A stretch of 36,597 bases of DNA from an uncultured Bacilli bacterium (GTDB lineage: Bacteria; Bacillota_I; Bacilli_A; RF39; UBA660), in assembly GCA_944358735.1 (NCBI GenBank), contig CALVRT010000095.1:1-36597 (forward strand), given 5' to 3'. This document shows, in pieces, positions 1-7,860 of this stretch; the first letter of the stretch is position 1; each line of letters starts with the position of its first letter. The position numbers and the translations under genes are program-made. The notes under the pieces were generated by a model that saw nothing but the letters and a program-made list of their open reading frames with translations, had not been told where the DNA came from and made no database searches.

Positions 1-215
1 GATTTAGGACTGTTGCTTAAAATAATCACTTTAAATCCCTTTTGTTTTAAACTAACAAATAAGTCTTTAGCTTTCTCAGATGGCCGCTTATCTTTTGACG
101 CGACAATCGTATTATCTAAATCAAATAGTAAGCATCTAATTCCATTACTGTAAAGTTTTGAATAATCAACTGTATAAATACTTTTTTGATAAATATCTGG
201 AACATACTTTTCCAT
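1..215 (-). CDS. yqeG: YqeG-family HAD phosphatase, N-terminal part (runs off the left edge)
   Basis: This is the first 71 residues of a HAD-superfamily (subclass IIIA) phosphatase; the rest lies outside the window. HAD motif I is visible as DLDNTIVA near residues 32-39, followed by a KGFKVIILSNS segment that fits motif II. The opening (MEKYVPDIYQKSIYTVDY) matches the YqeG pattern of a short N-terminal strand-helix leading to the DLDNT motif. The start ATG is preceded by a strong ribosome site, GGGAGG. YqeG proteins are small predicted phosphatases usually found with ribosome-assembly genes such as yqeH; that neighbourhood cannot be seen here. Family call is confident; substrate unknown. Confidence 0.85.
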   Translation of the reverse strand, partial: MEKYVPDIYQKSIYTVDYSKLYSNGIRCLLFDLDNTIVASKDKRPSEKAKDLFVSLKQKGFKVIILSNSPK

Positions 216-236
216 ACATTTCCTCCCTTACAACTA

Positions 237-266
237 GGGTAGTGTGAATAGTTTACTACACTACCC
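237..266. repeat. 9-bp inverted repeat upstream of yqeG
   Basis: GGGTAGTGT and ACACTACCC are separated by 12 bases. On the plus strand the hairpin is followed by a T-rich stretch; on the minus strand it lies in the yqeG leader with no T-run. It could be a plus-strand terminator, a leader hairpin or operator for yqeG, or part of the neighbouring insertion-sequence end. The sequence alone does not decide. Confidence 0.5.
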
Positions 267-369
267 ATAACTTTTTCTTTATATTTAAAGGCTTTTTTAA
301 CTTTTTTATTAATGACTCCCTTTTTGAAGTAATTTTTTTGTTAAAATTTGCCTTTTTTCCATCAAAAAA

Positions 370-437
370 TGACATTACCTGATATAATATAGACATAAAT
401 TGAATCGAGATAATGTCGATAGAATCGAGGTAATGTC
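370..437. repeat. Three copies of a 15-16 bp motif at the insertion-sequence left end
   Basis: Two direct copies of GAATCGAG(A/G)TAATGTC lie 20 bp apart (402-417 and 422-437). A third, inverted copy, TGACATTACCTGAT, lies at 370-383, with a TATAAT-like box beside it (384-389). The last copy runs directly into the transposase ATG. This layout suits transposase-binding subterminal repeats or an operator for the transposase. No matching right end is present in the window. Confidence 0.55.
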
Positions 438-977
438 ATGTCTAAAATTATATCATTTTTTATTACTTTTTTAAATAGAATTAATAAACTTATTTGGAAA
501 TTTATCATTTTTTTGTCAAAATTTATCAAAGTTGATGATGTAGTCACTAACAATAAACCTACTGACGAGAAATATAAACAGTTTAAAGTTGATGATTCTC
601 CTTTAATAGAGCCTGTTGTCAAAATTGAACATAAAGATTATAGAAAGATTATTAAAGAAAACAATATTAAACCCATCTCTCGCAAAAACGGTAAACAAAC
701 TCAATTTGAATGCAAAGTTTGTTCTTTTATCTTTTCTAACAATCCCTATAAACAAAAAGATGTTGTTTTTAAATGTCCTCATTGTCAGCATACGCTTTCT
801 TTAAGAGTACAAAGAGCTGATTATGATGTTTTTGTTTGTAAGAATTCTAAATGTAGATACTATTTAAATAATTTAGCCACTTTAACTTTATCTTCTAAAA
901 AAACTTTGAAGAAAATCCTACACTCTTTAAAATGCATTACATTTATCGTAAATTTCACATTGATTTACCTGCTTTAA
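438..977 (+). pseudogene. Insertion-sequence transposase, N-terminal zinc-ribbon part
   Basis: This reading frame holds the DNA-binding part of a DDE transposase. A basic N-terminal segment is followed by two zinc-ribbon Cys pairs (CKVC and CPHC, about residues 92-120) and a third pair in CKNSKCRYYLNN. In related transposases this runs straight into a segment like LHYIYREFHID; here that segment lies in the -1 frame, and the zero frame ends with a short unrelated tail. Either the copy is frameshifted, or the two parts are joined by -1 frameshifting at a T TTA AAA heptamer at 926-932. The element's 3' end is missing, so it is probably inactive. Exact IS family not assigned. Confidence 0.7.
926..932 (+). 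promoter_or_regulatory. Candidate -1 frameshift slippery heptamer (T TTA AAA)
   Basis: Codons TTA AAA of the zinc-ribbon frame, with the preceding T, form T TTA AAA, of the X XXY YYZ type used for -1 frameshifting. A -1 slip re-pairs TTT AAA and continues exactly at ATG CAT TAC, the first codons of the downstream transposase frame. That ATG (932-934) could also allow re-initiation. A chance frameshift mutation is the alternative. Confidence 0.4.
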
Positions 978-1954
978 CAAAAGATTATCGTGATTTTGTA
1001 AAGCAACCTGTTGATCTTTCTAAAATTTACTCTTCAGATTATGTACTTGGTTTATGCCTTACTTATCACGTTAATTATGGTCTTTCTTATAGACAAACCG
1101 CTTCTATTTTAAAAGATATTCACGAAGTTTCTATTTCTTATAAAACGGTTGAAAACTACTGTAAATCTGTTTCCCCAACTGTTCAAGCTTTACTTGAGTT
1201 TTATCCATACGATTTGTCTGACACCATTGCCGCTGATGAAACGTATATCAAGATTTTAGGTAAAACTGCTTACATTTTTTTCTTCTTTGATGCTGTTAAG
1301 AAAATTGTTACTTCTTATCGTGTTTTTGATAAACGTGATTCTTTATCTTCTATCAAAGCTGCTTTTTCTACTTTATCAAAATATGATAAACTTCCCGATA
1401 GTTTAAAGGTAATTACTGATGGCAATCCTATTTATAATGTTGCTGTTCAGTATTGGTGTCAAAATGGATTACCCTTTGAATTATTTCAGGTTATTGGACT
1501 TACAAATCTTGATGAAACTTCCAATGAGTACCGTAGTCAAAAACAAATTATTGATGTTATCAATGTAAATTTAACAGGAACTATCTTATGTTGTCAATTA
1601 ATGATTAAAAATATGAAAAAACATAATAATGGTTTTATTATAAATATTAATTCACAATTAAGTAACACATACAGAGCAGAAAGAAGTGTTTATTGTGCAA
1701 GCAAATGGGGAGTTACTGGTTTTTCTAATTCCTTACAAGAAGAAATAGCAAACAATGGAATAAAAGTAACAAATCTAGTTATTGGAACATTAAACGAAAC
1801 TATGAAAATAAATGGTATAAAATATAGGCGTCCTATAAAATATATAGATAATGTAGAAATCGTTAATACAATTAAATTTTTACTTAATACACCTAAAGAT
1901 ATTATTATTCCAGAAATAACAGTTAAAAGTATATATGATTACAAACATAAATAA
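932..1954 (+). pseudogene. Chimera: transposase catalytic core joined in frame to the C-terminal half of an SDR dehydrogenase
   Basis: Residues 1 to about 208 are the DDE core: aspartates in ADETYIKI and ITDGNPIY, then the conserved VIGLTN..ETSNEYR..KQIID region. At about nt 1546-1566 the transposase sequence stops where the family would continue with an RFNRTFK-like segment. The frame instead continues as a short-chain dehydrogenase: VNLTGTILCCQLM, GFIININS and the active-site YCASK (YxxxK), then the usual VTGFSNSLQEEI helix. The SDR part lacks its N-terminal TGxxxGIG nucleotide-binding half. So a truncated IS and a truncated oxidoreductase gene are fused by a deletion or by insertion plus decay. 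The product is unlikely to be active in either role. Confidence 0.75.
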
Positions 1955-1970
1955 ATTATTGATTATTCAA

Positions 1971-2008
1971 AAATATATTGTGACTCAATTGCAATATATT
2001 TCTTTTTA
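1971..2008 (+). terminator. Intrinsic terminator after the SDR fragment
   Basis: AAATATATTG pairs with CAATATATTT across an 11-base loop, followed by TCTTTTT. It lies 16 bp after the stop and is probably the original terminator of the dehydrogenase gene. Confidence 0.7.
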
Positions 2009-2100
2009 TCATTATCATAAATTTTTAGTTTAAAACATAAGCATATTCCAGTATCTCAATACAACACAAACCAATAATACATATTTTTATTCACCTCTTC

Positions 2101-2144
2101 TCTAAAACAAAAATAGAATCCTTCTCTTTAGAGAAAAATTCTAT
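2101..2144 (-). terminator. Intrinsic terminator for the minus-strand membrane-protein operon
   Basis: Read on the minus strand, ATAGAAT + TTCTCT pairs with AGAGAA + ATTCTAT (one 2x2 internal loop, 2-base loop), followed by TTTTTGTTTTAG. It lies about 180 bp beyond the stop of the 257-residue gene. Confidence 0.7.
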
Positions 2145-2323
2145 CTATAACAATTATAACAATTGTTTTTCCTTTGTCAATGATAATTTTTATGTAAATT
2201 GATTAGTAATTTAACTTTAAATTAATCCAATACATTTACTGTACATTTTATCATAGTTTCACCTTATTTTGCTTGATTTTAGGTATGAATAAAATTATAT
2301 ATCATACAAAATCTAAACATCAT

Positions 2324-3097
2324 TTATTCTATTACAACAGTACTTAATAGTTCATATATATATTCATCAGTAAAATAGTCTTTCCCCAAAAATAAAAAGG
2401 CGTATCGCTTATTATCTTTAATCAAATAAGCTGTTTTTGTATTATTTGTATCTTCTAATATATATCCAGTATAATCACCGTTAATTAAAATTACATCCCT
2501 ATTTTCAGTATAAGAACCTAAAAATTCAATTTGCAAGTAATTTATAAGTAAATTTTCTTTCATTTTACTAACACTAGTAAAAATATTGTTTTTCATATTT
2601 TTATTTTCTTCTAATAATTTAATTAATTCAATATCATTAGTTATATTATTTTTCTCTAAAAATGCAATGACTTTTTCTTTTGAAATTTCTTTAGAATCAA
2701 AATTATCTTCTTCATATTTTATATAATCGACAAATGTCTTCTTGAACGGCGATATCCAAAATAACATTTCTCTATTTTGATCTTTTTCATCTTTGAAACT
2801 ATAAATGGCCATATCGGCAGATACATCTGTTTTTTCAAAATTACTAAAATCATTTCTTATTTTTACATTTTTATATGTTAAATATTCATCATTGTTAACT
2901 TTTTTATTAGTAAGCGTTACAGTTTTTTCAATATTAATTAAAGGTTTATCAACGGTATTTATTCTATCAACGTTCCAAGAATGTTCTATATAATAGTAAT
3001 GATCATAATAAAATACCACAAATCTTCTGTAACAAAAAAATGTTAAAACAAGTAAAACTATTAAGGCAGTTATATAAATTATTTTTTTCTTTTTCAT
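2324..3097 (-). CDS. Membrane-anchored hypothetical protein
   Basis: A 257-residue protein with a short basic N-terminus (MKKKK) and one membrane segment (IIYITALIVLLVLTFFCY), then a mixed, charged domain without cysteine pairs that I do not recognise; the bulk is probably extracellular. A GTG nine bases further upstream also opens the frame, but it overlaps the ribosome site AGGAG, which is spaced 8 bases from the ATG, so the ATG is chosen. The gene follows the DUF975-like gene by 18 bp and is probably co-transcribed with it. Confidence 0.75.
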   Translation of the reverse strand: MKKKKIIYITALIVLLVLTFFCYRRFVVFYYDHYYYIEHSWNVDRINTVDKPLINIEKTVTLTNKKVNNDEYLTYKNVKIRNDFSNFEKTDVSADMAIYSFKDEKDQNREMLFWISPFKKTFVDYIKYEEDNFDSKEISKEKVIAFLEKNNITNDIELIKLLEENKNMKNNIFTSVSKMKENLLINYLQIEFLGSYTENRDVILINGDYTGYILEDTNNTKTAYLIKDNKRYAFLFLGKDYFTDEYIYELLSTVVIE

Positions 3098-3115
3098 CAA
3101 AAGCACTCCTAACTA

Positions 3116-4066
3116 TTAATTATAACGATTAACCAATTCATCATATTCCACAGCGATTAAAGAATCAATATGTGGAATAAACCAGAAAATAAGTATCATA
3201 ATAAAAGCACAATATAAAACCATAGTAATAATAACAATTGCATCATTACTTAATCCTTTTTTTATTTTAATAGAAACATCTCCATTATATAAATTTTCTC
3301 CATTTAAATAACGATAGAAATTAGCTAGTGTAATATTAATATATGGTATAACCCAAAATAAAGCAATTCCTAATGTTAGTATTACAACTAAAAGCCTATC
3401 AATTAAGCTAATCAGCAAACCATAAAACTCAACTCTATGATCTTTAACTAAATGATTCGCTCTCTTAATCATTCCAAAAATAGTTTTATCTGTCACTTTT
3501 TCATCAGATGCAATATACGAAAACATTATGATAACAGGCATAAAATATATTTCTATAATAATTAATAAAAGAAAGCTATATGATGAAAAATAAGTTAAAA
3601 AACAAAGAATAATATTAAAAATAATAATTATAAAGAAATATTTTATACACCAACTAGGATTTTTAAAACTATTTTTAATAAGTGTTGTACATTTTATACA
3701 ATTTCCGCGACTAATTTCTAGACTGGCTTTAATCATTCCAAACGAAACAAAAAACCAAAATATTATATATAAAGGAATTGAAATAAATAAAATAAGTCCA
3801 AACACATCAGCAACAACTAATAATCTAGTGTTTACTGAAATTGCAAAAAGAATAATTAAACTAAATAAGGATAAAAGCGTCAAAAGTGGTATTAATATCA
3901 ATGGGCTTTTTTTTGCTTTTTTCGCTTGCTCTTTAATAGACTTTCTTATAATCGAATCATGAATTGTTTCCTTGTTTATAGAATTTTTAACACTTTGATT
4001 TTTATTATTTACATCTCCCATTTCTAAAATTTCTATTTTAGTAACATCACTACTTCTATAATCCAT
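3116..4066 (-). CDS. DUF975-like multi-pass membrane protein
   Basis: A 316-residue integral membrane protein with about six hydrophobic segments after a hydrophilic N-terminal stretch of some 50 residues. Near the end, the segment LTLGIALFWVIPYINITLA followed by NFYRYL matches the typical closing motif of DUF975 proteins (LTLGIG.LWV.PY...A.FY). DUF975 proteins are Bacillota membrane proteins of unknown function. AGGAGG precedes the ATG. It is the first gene of a two-gene unit with the membrane-anchored protein downstream. A 12-bp palindrome overlaps its predicted transcription start. Confidence 0.65.
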   Translation of the reverse strand: MDYRSSDVTKIEILEMGDVNNKNQSVKNSINKETIHDSIIRKSIKEQAKKAKKSPLILIPLLTLLSLFSLIILFAISVNTRLLVVADVFGLILFISIPLYIIFWFFVSFGMIKASLEISRGNCIKCTTLIKNSFKNPSWCIKYFFIIIIFNIILCFLTYFSSYSFLLLIIIEIYFMPVIIMFSYIASDEKVTDKTIFGMIKRANHLVKDHRVEFYGLLISLIDRLLVVILTLGIALFWVIPYINITLANFYRYLNGENLYNGDVSIKIKKGLSNDAIVIITMVLYCAFIMILIFWFIPHIDSLIAVEYDELVNRYN

Positions 4067-4101
4067 ATATTAGCCTCCTAATTTAACTTTGTATTTTTAG
4101 T

Positions 4102-4127
4102 ATGAATATTCATCAATATTTATTATA
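4102..4127 (-). promoter_or_regulatory. Probable -10 box and palindromic operator candidate
   Basis: On the minus strand a TATAAT (4122-4127) lies about 55 bp before the DUF975-like start. The perfect 12-bp palindrome ATGAATATTCAT (4102-4113) covers the expected transcription start. No good -35 box was seen. Confidence 0.35.
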
Positions 4128-4245
4128 TCATTTCCTATATTTAACATTTTCCAACATTTTATATAAAAAATCAATATTATTAAAAAAATTTGTGCATTTT
4201 GTTTGCTTCTATTCAAACATTTACACTCTTACCTTTATTAGAATT

Positions 4246-4272
4246 AAAAAAAGAATATGTTTTTTCATATTC
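4246..4272 (-). terminator. Intrinsic terminator after the truncated lipoprotein gene
   Basis: GAATATG pairs with CATATTC across a 6-base loop, with a T7 run on the minus strand. The plus side is also T-rich, so it may act in both directions. Confidence 0.65.
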
Positions 4273-4322
4273 CTTATTTTATAAAATACTTTTTTTATTG
4301 ATATAACCTCAAACTTAATATT

Positions 4323-4628
4323 TTATAAAAGTTGCGTACTTTCGTGTGTCATAACATATACACCATCTTCGTTTTTCAAAATAATTTGTTCGTGATTGTT
4401 AGTTTGATTTTTTAAAGAAACTCTAAATTTATCTTCTTTCGCATAAGAAACATCAACATCATACTTATAAACATCTTCATTATTAACAATTTCTAATTGT
4501 CCAGTTATACTATAAGCGTCTACTTTTTCCAATTTCTTTTCCAAATCTTTTTCAGCATCATTTACGGTATATTTACCACATCCTACCAAGAGAAAACAAA
4601 CACAAAAAATCATTAAAATTTTTTTCAT
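4323..4628 (-). pseudogene. LolA-like lipoprotein, probably C-terminally truncated
   Basis: A 101-residue lipoprotein. The signal peptide MKKILMIFCVCFLLVGC ends in a lipobox (LVGC), so it should be lipid-anchored outside the membrane. The sequence then follows a LolA/GerS-like pattern (SITGQLEI..NEDVYKYDVDVSY, IILKNEDGVYVMT). In the family this point is followed by roughly 200 more residues; here it changes to HESTQLL and stops, with a terminator right after. The 3' loss is inferred from my recollection of family length. An upstream TTG also opens the frame, but the ATG at the MKK sequence fits lipoprotein form and the weak GGTG ribosome site. A genuine short lipoprotein cannot be ruled out. 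Confidence 0.6.
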
Positions 4629-4739
4629 CATTTCACCATCTTTCAATTTTCTAGTTAATTATATGGTGATTATTTTAAAATATTCTGCATATTTTTCGAT
4701 TTTTCGGTCAATATATGTAATAGGACAAGGAGGAATAGA

Positions 4740-4940
4740 ATGGAAACATTACAAAAAATTTGTTTGGTTGTAACAATTATTGGCGCGGTAAACTGGGGAT
4801 TAATCGGTTTACTTGATTTTAACCTTGTTACAACTCTATTCGGTGCTGATTCCGGTTTAACTAAAGTGGTTTATACTTTAGTAGGTATTACCGGTTTAAT
4901 CAACATTGGTATTTTATTTGAACATATTGAAAATAAGTAA
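4740..4940 (+). CDS. DUF378 family small membrane protein
   Basis: A 66-residue protein with two membrane helices. The segments IIGAVNWGLIGLLDFNLV and LVGITGLI are the typical DUF378 pattern (GA.NWGL.G.F..D.V and VGl.gl). Function unknown in the family. AGGAGG lies upstream of the ATG. It is one of few plus-strand genes here and stands alone, flanked by a convergent DUF308 gene sharing the terminator. Confidence 0.85.
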   Translation: METLQKICLVVTIIGAVNWGLIGLLDFNLVTTLFGADSGLTKVVYTLVGITGLINIGILFEHIENK

Positions 4941-4978
4941 AAGAGTTTTCTCTAATTAAGGGAAAACTCTTTATATTT
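4941..4978. terminator. Bidirectional terminator between convergent genes
   Basis: AAGAGTTTTC pairs with GAAAACTCTT across an 11-base loop, with T-rich flanks on both strands. The right arm ends at the stop codon of the convergent DUF308 gene. Confidence 0.75.
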
Positions 4979-5501
4979 TACTATAACTATAAGCTAAATA
5001 AATATTAGATATCGCATCGATTATTAAAAAAACACCAATTACTCTAATAAATACTGCCACGGCACTAAAAGGATATATAATTAAAATAAGACCTAAAATA
5101 AAGATAATTACTGGAGCAATTAAGATTTGTAGCCACTTTTCATAACCATTGTTTTTAGCTTTAAAAACCGTGCCAATTTTATCTAAACTTTCAAGCATTA
5201 ACATAATACCAACAATAATTGGAATGATTGACACAAACGTTTCAGGATTTATTAAAATATAAATACCTAAAGCGGCAAATAAAATAGATATAAGTAATGT
5301 TGCCCGTACTAAAAAGCCACTACCGCCATTTTGAATATAGGAAAATATTCCAAAACAACCAGCAATAATTAATAAAGCTCCAATAAAGTAACAAATAAAG
5401 TTACTAACAAAAACTGGACTTATAACCATTACAATACCTAAAACTAAATAGATTACTGACATTCCGATAAAAGTTGATTTTATTTTTTTTACAAAGTCCA
5501 T
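4971..5501 (-). CDS. HdeD/DUF308 family membrane protein
   Basis: A 176-residue protein made almost entirely of six hydrophobic helices in repeated pairs, with LVLGIVMVISP.F and IGALLIIAGCFGIF segments typical of HdeD/DUF308 proteins. In enterobacteria HdeD is linked to acid resistance; in Bacillota the role is unknown. GGAGG precedes the ATG. No operon partner. Its stop lies in the shared terminator. Confidence 0.8.
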   Translation of the reverse strand: MDFVKKIKSTFIGMSVIYLVLGIVMVISPVFVSNFICYFIGALLIIAGCFGIFSYIQNGGSGFLVRATLLISILFAALGIYILINPETFVSIIPIIVGIMLMLESLDKIGTVFKAKNNGYEKWLQILIAPVIIFILGLILIIYPFSAVAVFIRVIGVFLIIDAISNIYLAYSYSKI

Positions 5502-5567
5502 AAATAACCTCCATTCTATATAAATAATAAAGTTTTTTTACTCTTTTGTCAAGGCGTATATCTAATC

Positions 5568-5594
5568 AAAAAAAGAAGAACTTTTATAAGTCCT
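5568..5594 (-). terminator. Terminator of the cdaA-cdaR operon
   Basis: On the minus strand AGGACTT and AAGTTCT pair (one G-U) across ATAA, followed by TCTTTTTTT, immediately after the cdaR stop. Confidence 0.75.
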
Positions 5595-5595
5595 C

Positions 5596-6963
5596 CTATT
5601 TTTCAACAATTCTAATTTTAACTTTTTTCGTTTTCGATACATAAGTTACTCTCGAATCTGTTCCTTCAACTTTAACTTCAACTTCATGTTCACCAGGTTC
5701 ATAATCTCTTAAATCAATATAAGCGACAATATCTTCAGCGGTTATGTTATTTAAAACTGAACTAACACCTTGAGCATTAACGGTAACTTGAATATCGTTT
5801 TGGCTAACACCTTGAACACTATAACGGTCATCTAAATTACGAACATCAATATTAACATTTTCAATATCTTTATCCGTTGCCGTTCCTAAAGTAAAGCTTA
5901 AAGTAATATTATTAACGGACATTGACCTTACACCTTTAGGTTTGGTTAAATCCATTTTATATTCTTTATTTTCTTCAATACCACTAACATCAACTTCCAC
6001 TGGAATATACTCTAAATCATCTAATGTGGCTTGACTAGCGTAAACTGTAGCTTCACTATCACTCATATTAATTGAGCTTATAGCTTTACCAAATTCAATA
6101 TCACCAACTGGAATTACTCTAATTGGTACTTGTTTACTTGGTGATTCAATATCAACTTCTACATTAATTTTATTTGGAACGATTTCCACATCAACAATAT
6201 TTCCATCTTTATCATAAGCTCTTAAAGGTACATCGCTTAAAGAAGTCGTCCCGGTTTCTTCAGCATTTAATTTTTCAGCATCAACTAAAGCTTTAACACT
6301 AGCTACTTTAGTCAAGCTATTATCGGCATTCTTATCATCAGTTCCTTTAATAACTACTTGGTCTACTTCTGGCGTTACACTATTAATAATTAATTTCTCA
6401 TCCAAACTATCTTGATTTAAAATATCAGTTGTTAATGTTTTAGTTTCTGATACTTTTGGATAAATGTTAACTGTAGCCACTGATGGATTTACACTATATT
6501 CGATTGAGCTTAATGGCTGACTATATTCAATATTAACTTTATGACTACCAACCTTTAAATTAGTTAAATCAACTGACACTTTAGAAGTTGTTGATTGTTT
6601 AGCAATGAACAAGTCAGAACGACTTCCCATTAAAGTTATATCAACATTTTCAGGAAGACCTTCAACTACATAAGCTTCTTCATTATAAACAGCTTCTACT
6701 GGTTGATTTTTTAAAACCTCAGCTGTTTTATTAGTAAAGACAATTATTTTTTGGTCGATAACAATAAAGACAACTAATGCTAAAATTAAGGAAACAAATA
6801 ACAAAGTATTTGATTTAGATAACCAACCTTCTAATGATTTTTCATTACCACCAAATTTATCAGTAAATTTAACGATTAATCTAGTTGTTGGGGTAATAAT
6901 TTTTTTATCAAAGAAATGACCTATTTTATAGAAAAAACCTTTTTTCTTTTTAGTTTTCTTCAT
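5596..6963 (-). CDS. cdaR: CdaR, YbbR-domain regulator of the diadenylate cyclase
   Basis: A 455-residue protein: a basic cytoplasmic N-terminus, one membrane helix (about 53-77), then an extracellular region of four YbbR-type beta domains (about 82-170, 170-275, 275-355, 355-455). YbbR/CdaR binds the membrane cyclase CdaA and modulates its activity. The ATG is preceded by AAGGAGG; the GTG 18 bases upstream sits before that ribosome site and is not the start. The first 14 bases overlap the end of cdaA, so translation is probably coupled. The operon ends in a clear terminator. Confidence 0.93.
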   Translation of the reverse strand: MKKTKKKKGFFYKIGHFFDKKIITPTTRLIVKFTDKFGGNEKSLEGWLSKSNTLLFVSLILALVVFIVIDQKIIVFTNKTAEVLKNQPVEAVYNEEAYVVEGLPENVDITLMGSRSDLFIAKQSTTSKVSVDLTNLKVGSHKVNIEYSQPLSSIEYSVNPSVATVNIYPKVSETKTLTTDILNQDSLDEKLIINSVTPEVDQVVIKGTDDKNADNSLTKVASVKALVDAEKLNAEETGTTSLSDVPLRAYDKDGNIVDVEIVPNKINVEVDIESPSKQVPIRVIPVGDIEFGKAISSINMSDSEATVYASQATLDDLEYIPVEVDVSGIEENKEYKMDLTKPKGVRSMSVNNITLSFTLGTATDKDIENVNIDVRNLDDRYSVQGVSQNDIQVTVNAQGVSSVLNNITAEDIVAYIDLRDYEPGEHEVEVKVEGTDSRVTYVSKTKKVKIRIVEK

Positions 6964-7759
6964 AGCTACCCTCCTTTTCACTAGTCGTTTTAGGATTTGG
7001 AGTTAAGCCTTCTAATAAACGAACTCTTACTTCATCTAAAGATAAATTATAAGTAAGTTCACTATCTTCGGCAATTGAAACCCGGCCAGTTTCTTCAGAA
7101 ACAACGATAGCAATACAATCTGATTGTTCAGCAATTCCTAAAGCTGCCCGATGTCTCGTTCCTAAACGTTTACTAATTACCGTACTAGAGCTAGTCGGGA
7201 AAACAGCTCCCGCACATGATATTTGGTCTCCTTCAATAATAACCCCACCATCATGAAGCGGATTATTAGTATAGAAAATAGAGCTTAATAAAGCAGAAGA
7301 AATATCGGCATATATCTTTTGAGCTTTATTAATGTAATTAGCTAAACTTGTATCGCGTTCTAAAACCATTAAAGCTCCAATTCTATTACTTTGCATAAAT
7401 TTAATAGCTGTCACAATTTCATTAACGGCTTTTTCACGTTCACTTAAAGTTAAAGTTTTATGGCGACCTAAAAATTTAGCTCGGCCCAAAGACTCTAAAG
7501 CATCACGAATTTCTGGTTGGAAAATTACAATTAAAGCTAGTGGTGCCCATTCAATAACATAATCGATTAAATATCCAATAGTTACTAAATCTAGTAAATC
7601 AGACAAAATTTTCGCCGCCACAATAATTAAAATTCCTTTAAACAAAAGAATCATTTTTACATTTTTTCTTAAACTTTTCAAAATATAATAAAGCAATGCC
7701 CAAACAAGTAAAACATCGAGAACTTTTTTCGCTAGGACAATAATATTATCTATAGTCAT
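6950..7759 (-). CDS. cdaA: CdaA, membrane diadenylate cyclase
   Basis: A 269-residue enzyme making cyclic di-AMP from two ATP. N-terminal membrane helices (about 8-80) lead to a DAC domain. Signature motifs are present: NPLHDGG (166-172), GTRHRAALG (200-208, the RHR motif) and SEETG (221-225). The first motif is usually DGA; here the alanine is glycine. GGAGG lies before the ATG and an extended -10 promoter upstream. First gene of the cdaA-cdaR operon; unlike Bacillus, no glmM is seen downstream. Confidence 0.95.
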   Translation of the reverse strand: MTIDNIIVLAKKVLDVLLVWALLYYILKSLRKNVKMILLFKGILIIVAAKILSDLLDLVTIGYLIDYVIEWAPLALIVIFQPEIRDALESLGRAKFLGRHKTLTLSEREKAVNEIVTAIKFMQSNRIGALMVLERDTSLANYINKAQKIYADISSALLSSIFYTNNPLHDGGVIIEGDQISCAGAVFPTSSSTVISKRLGTRHRAALGIAEQSDCIAIVVSEETGRVSIAEDSELTYNLSLDEVRVRLLEGLTPNPKTTSEKEGSYEEN

Positions 7760-7786
7760 TTTTTACCTCCAATTTATATTATTATA

Positions 7787-7795
7787 ATTATAACA
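7787..7795 (-). promoter_or_regulatory. Extended -10 promoter of cdaA
   Basis: On the minus strand TGTTATAAT (TGnTATAAT) lies about 28 bp before the cdaA start. The -35 region is only T-rich. Confidence 0.55.
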
Positions 7796-7833
7796 CATTA
7801 TAAAAATATTTAAAATAAATTATCTAATTTTGT

Positions 7834-7859
7834 CAAAAAAACTACCCTACTTAAGTAGG
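7834..7859 (-). terminator. Terminator after the Pro-rich protein gene
   Basis: CCTAC-TTAA-GTAGG hairpin followed on the minus strand by a T7 run; it starts right after the stop codon and separates this operon from cdaA. Confidence 0.75.
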
Positions 7860-7860
7860 A

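Larger units (their letters stand above)
1955..2323. other. Gap between the chimera and the next gene
   Basis: This stretch holds a plus-strand terminator (1971-2008), about 90 bp of AT-rich sequence with nothing recognisable, a minus-strand terminator (2101-2144) and further AT-rich sequence. No coding region or RNA gene was seen, and no second IS end was found. Confidence 0.6.
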
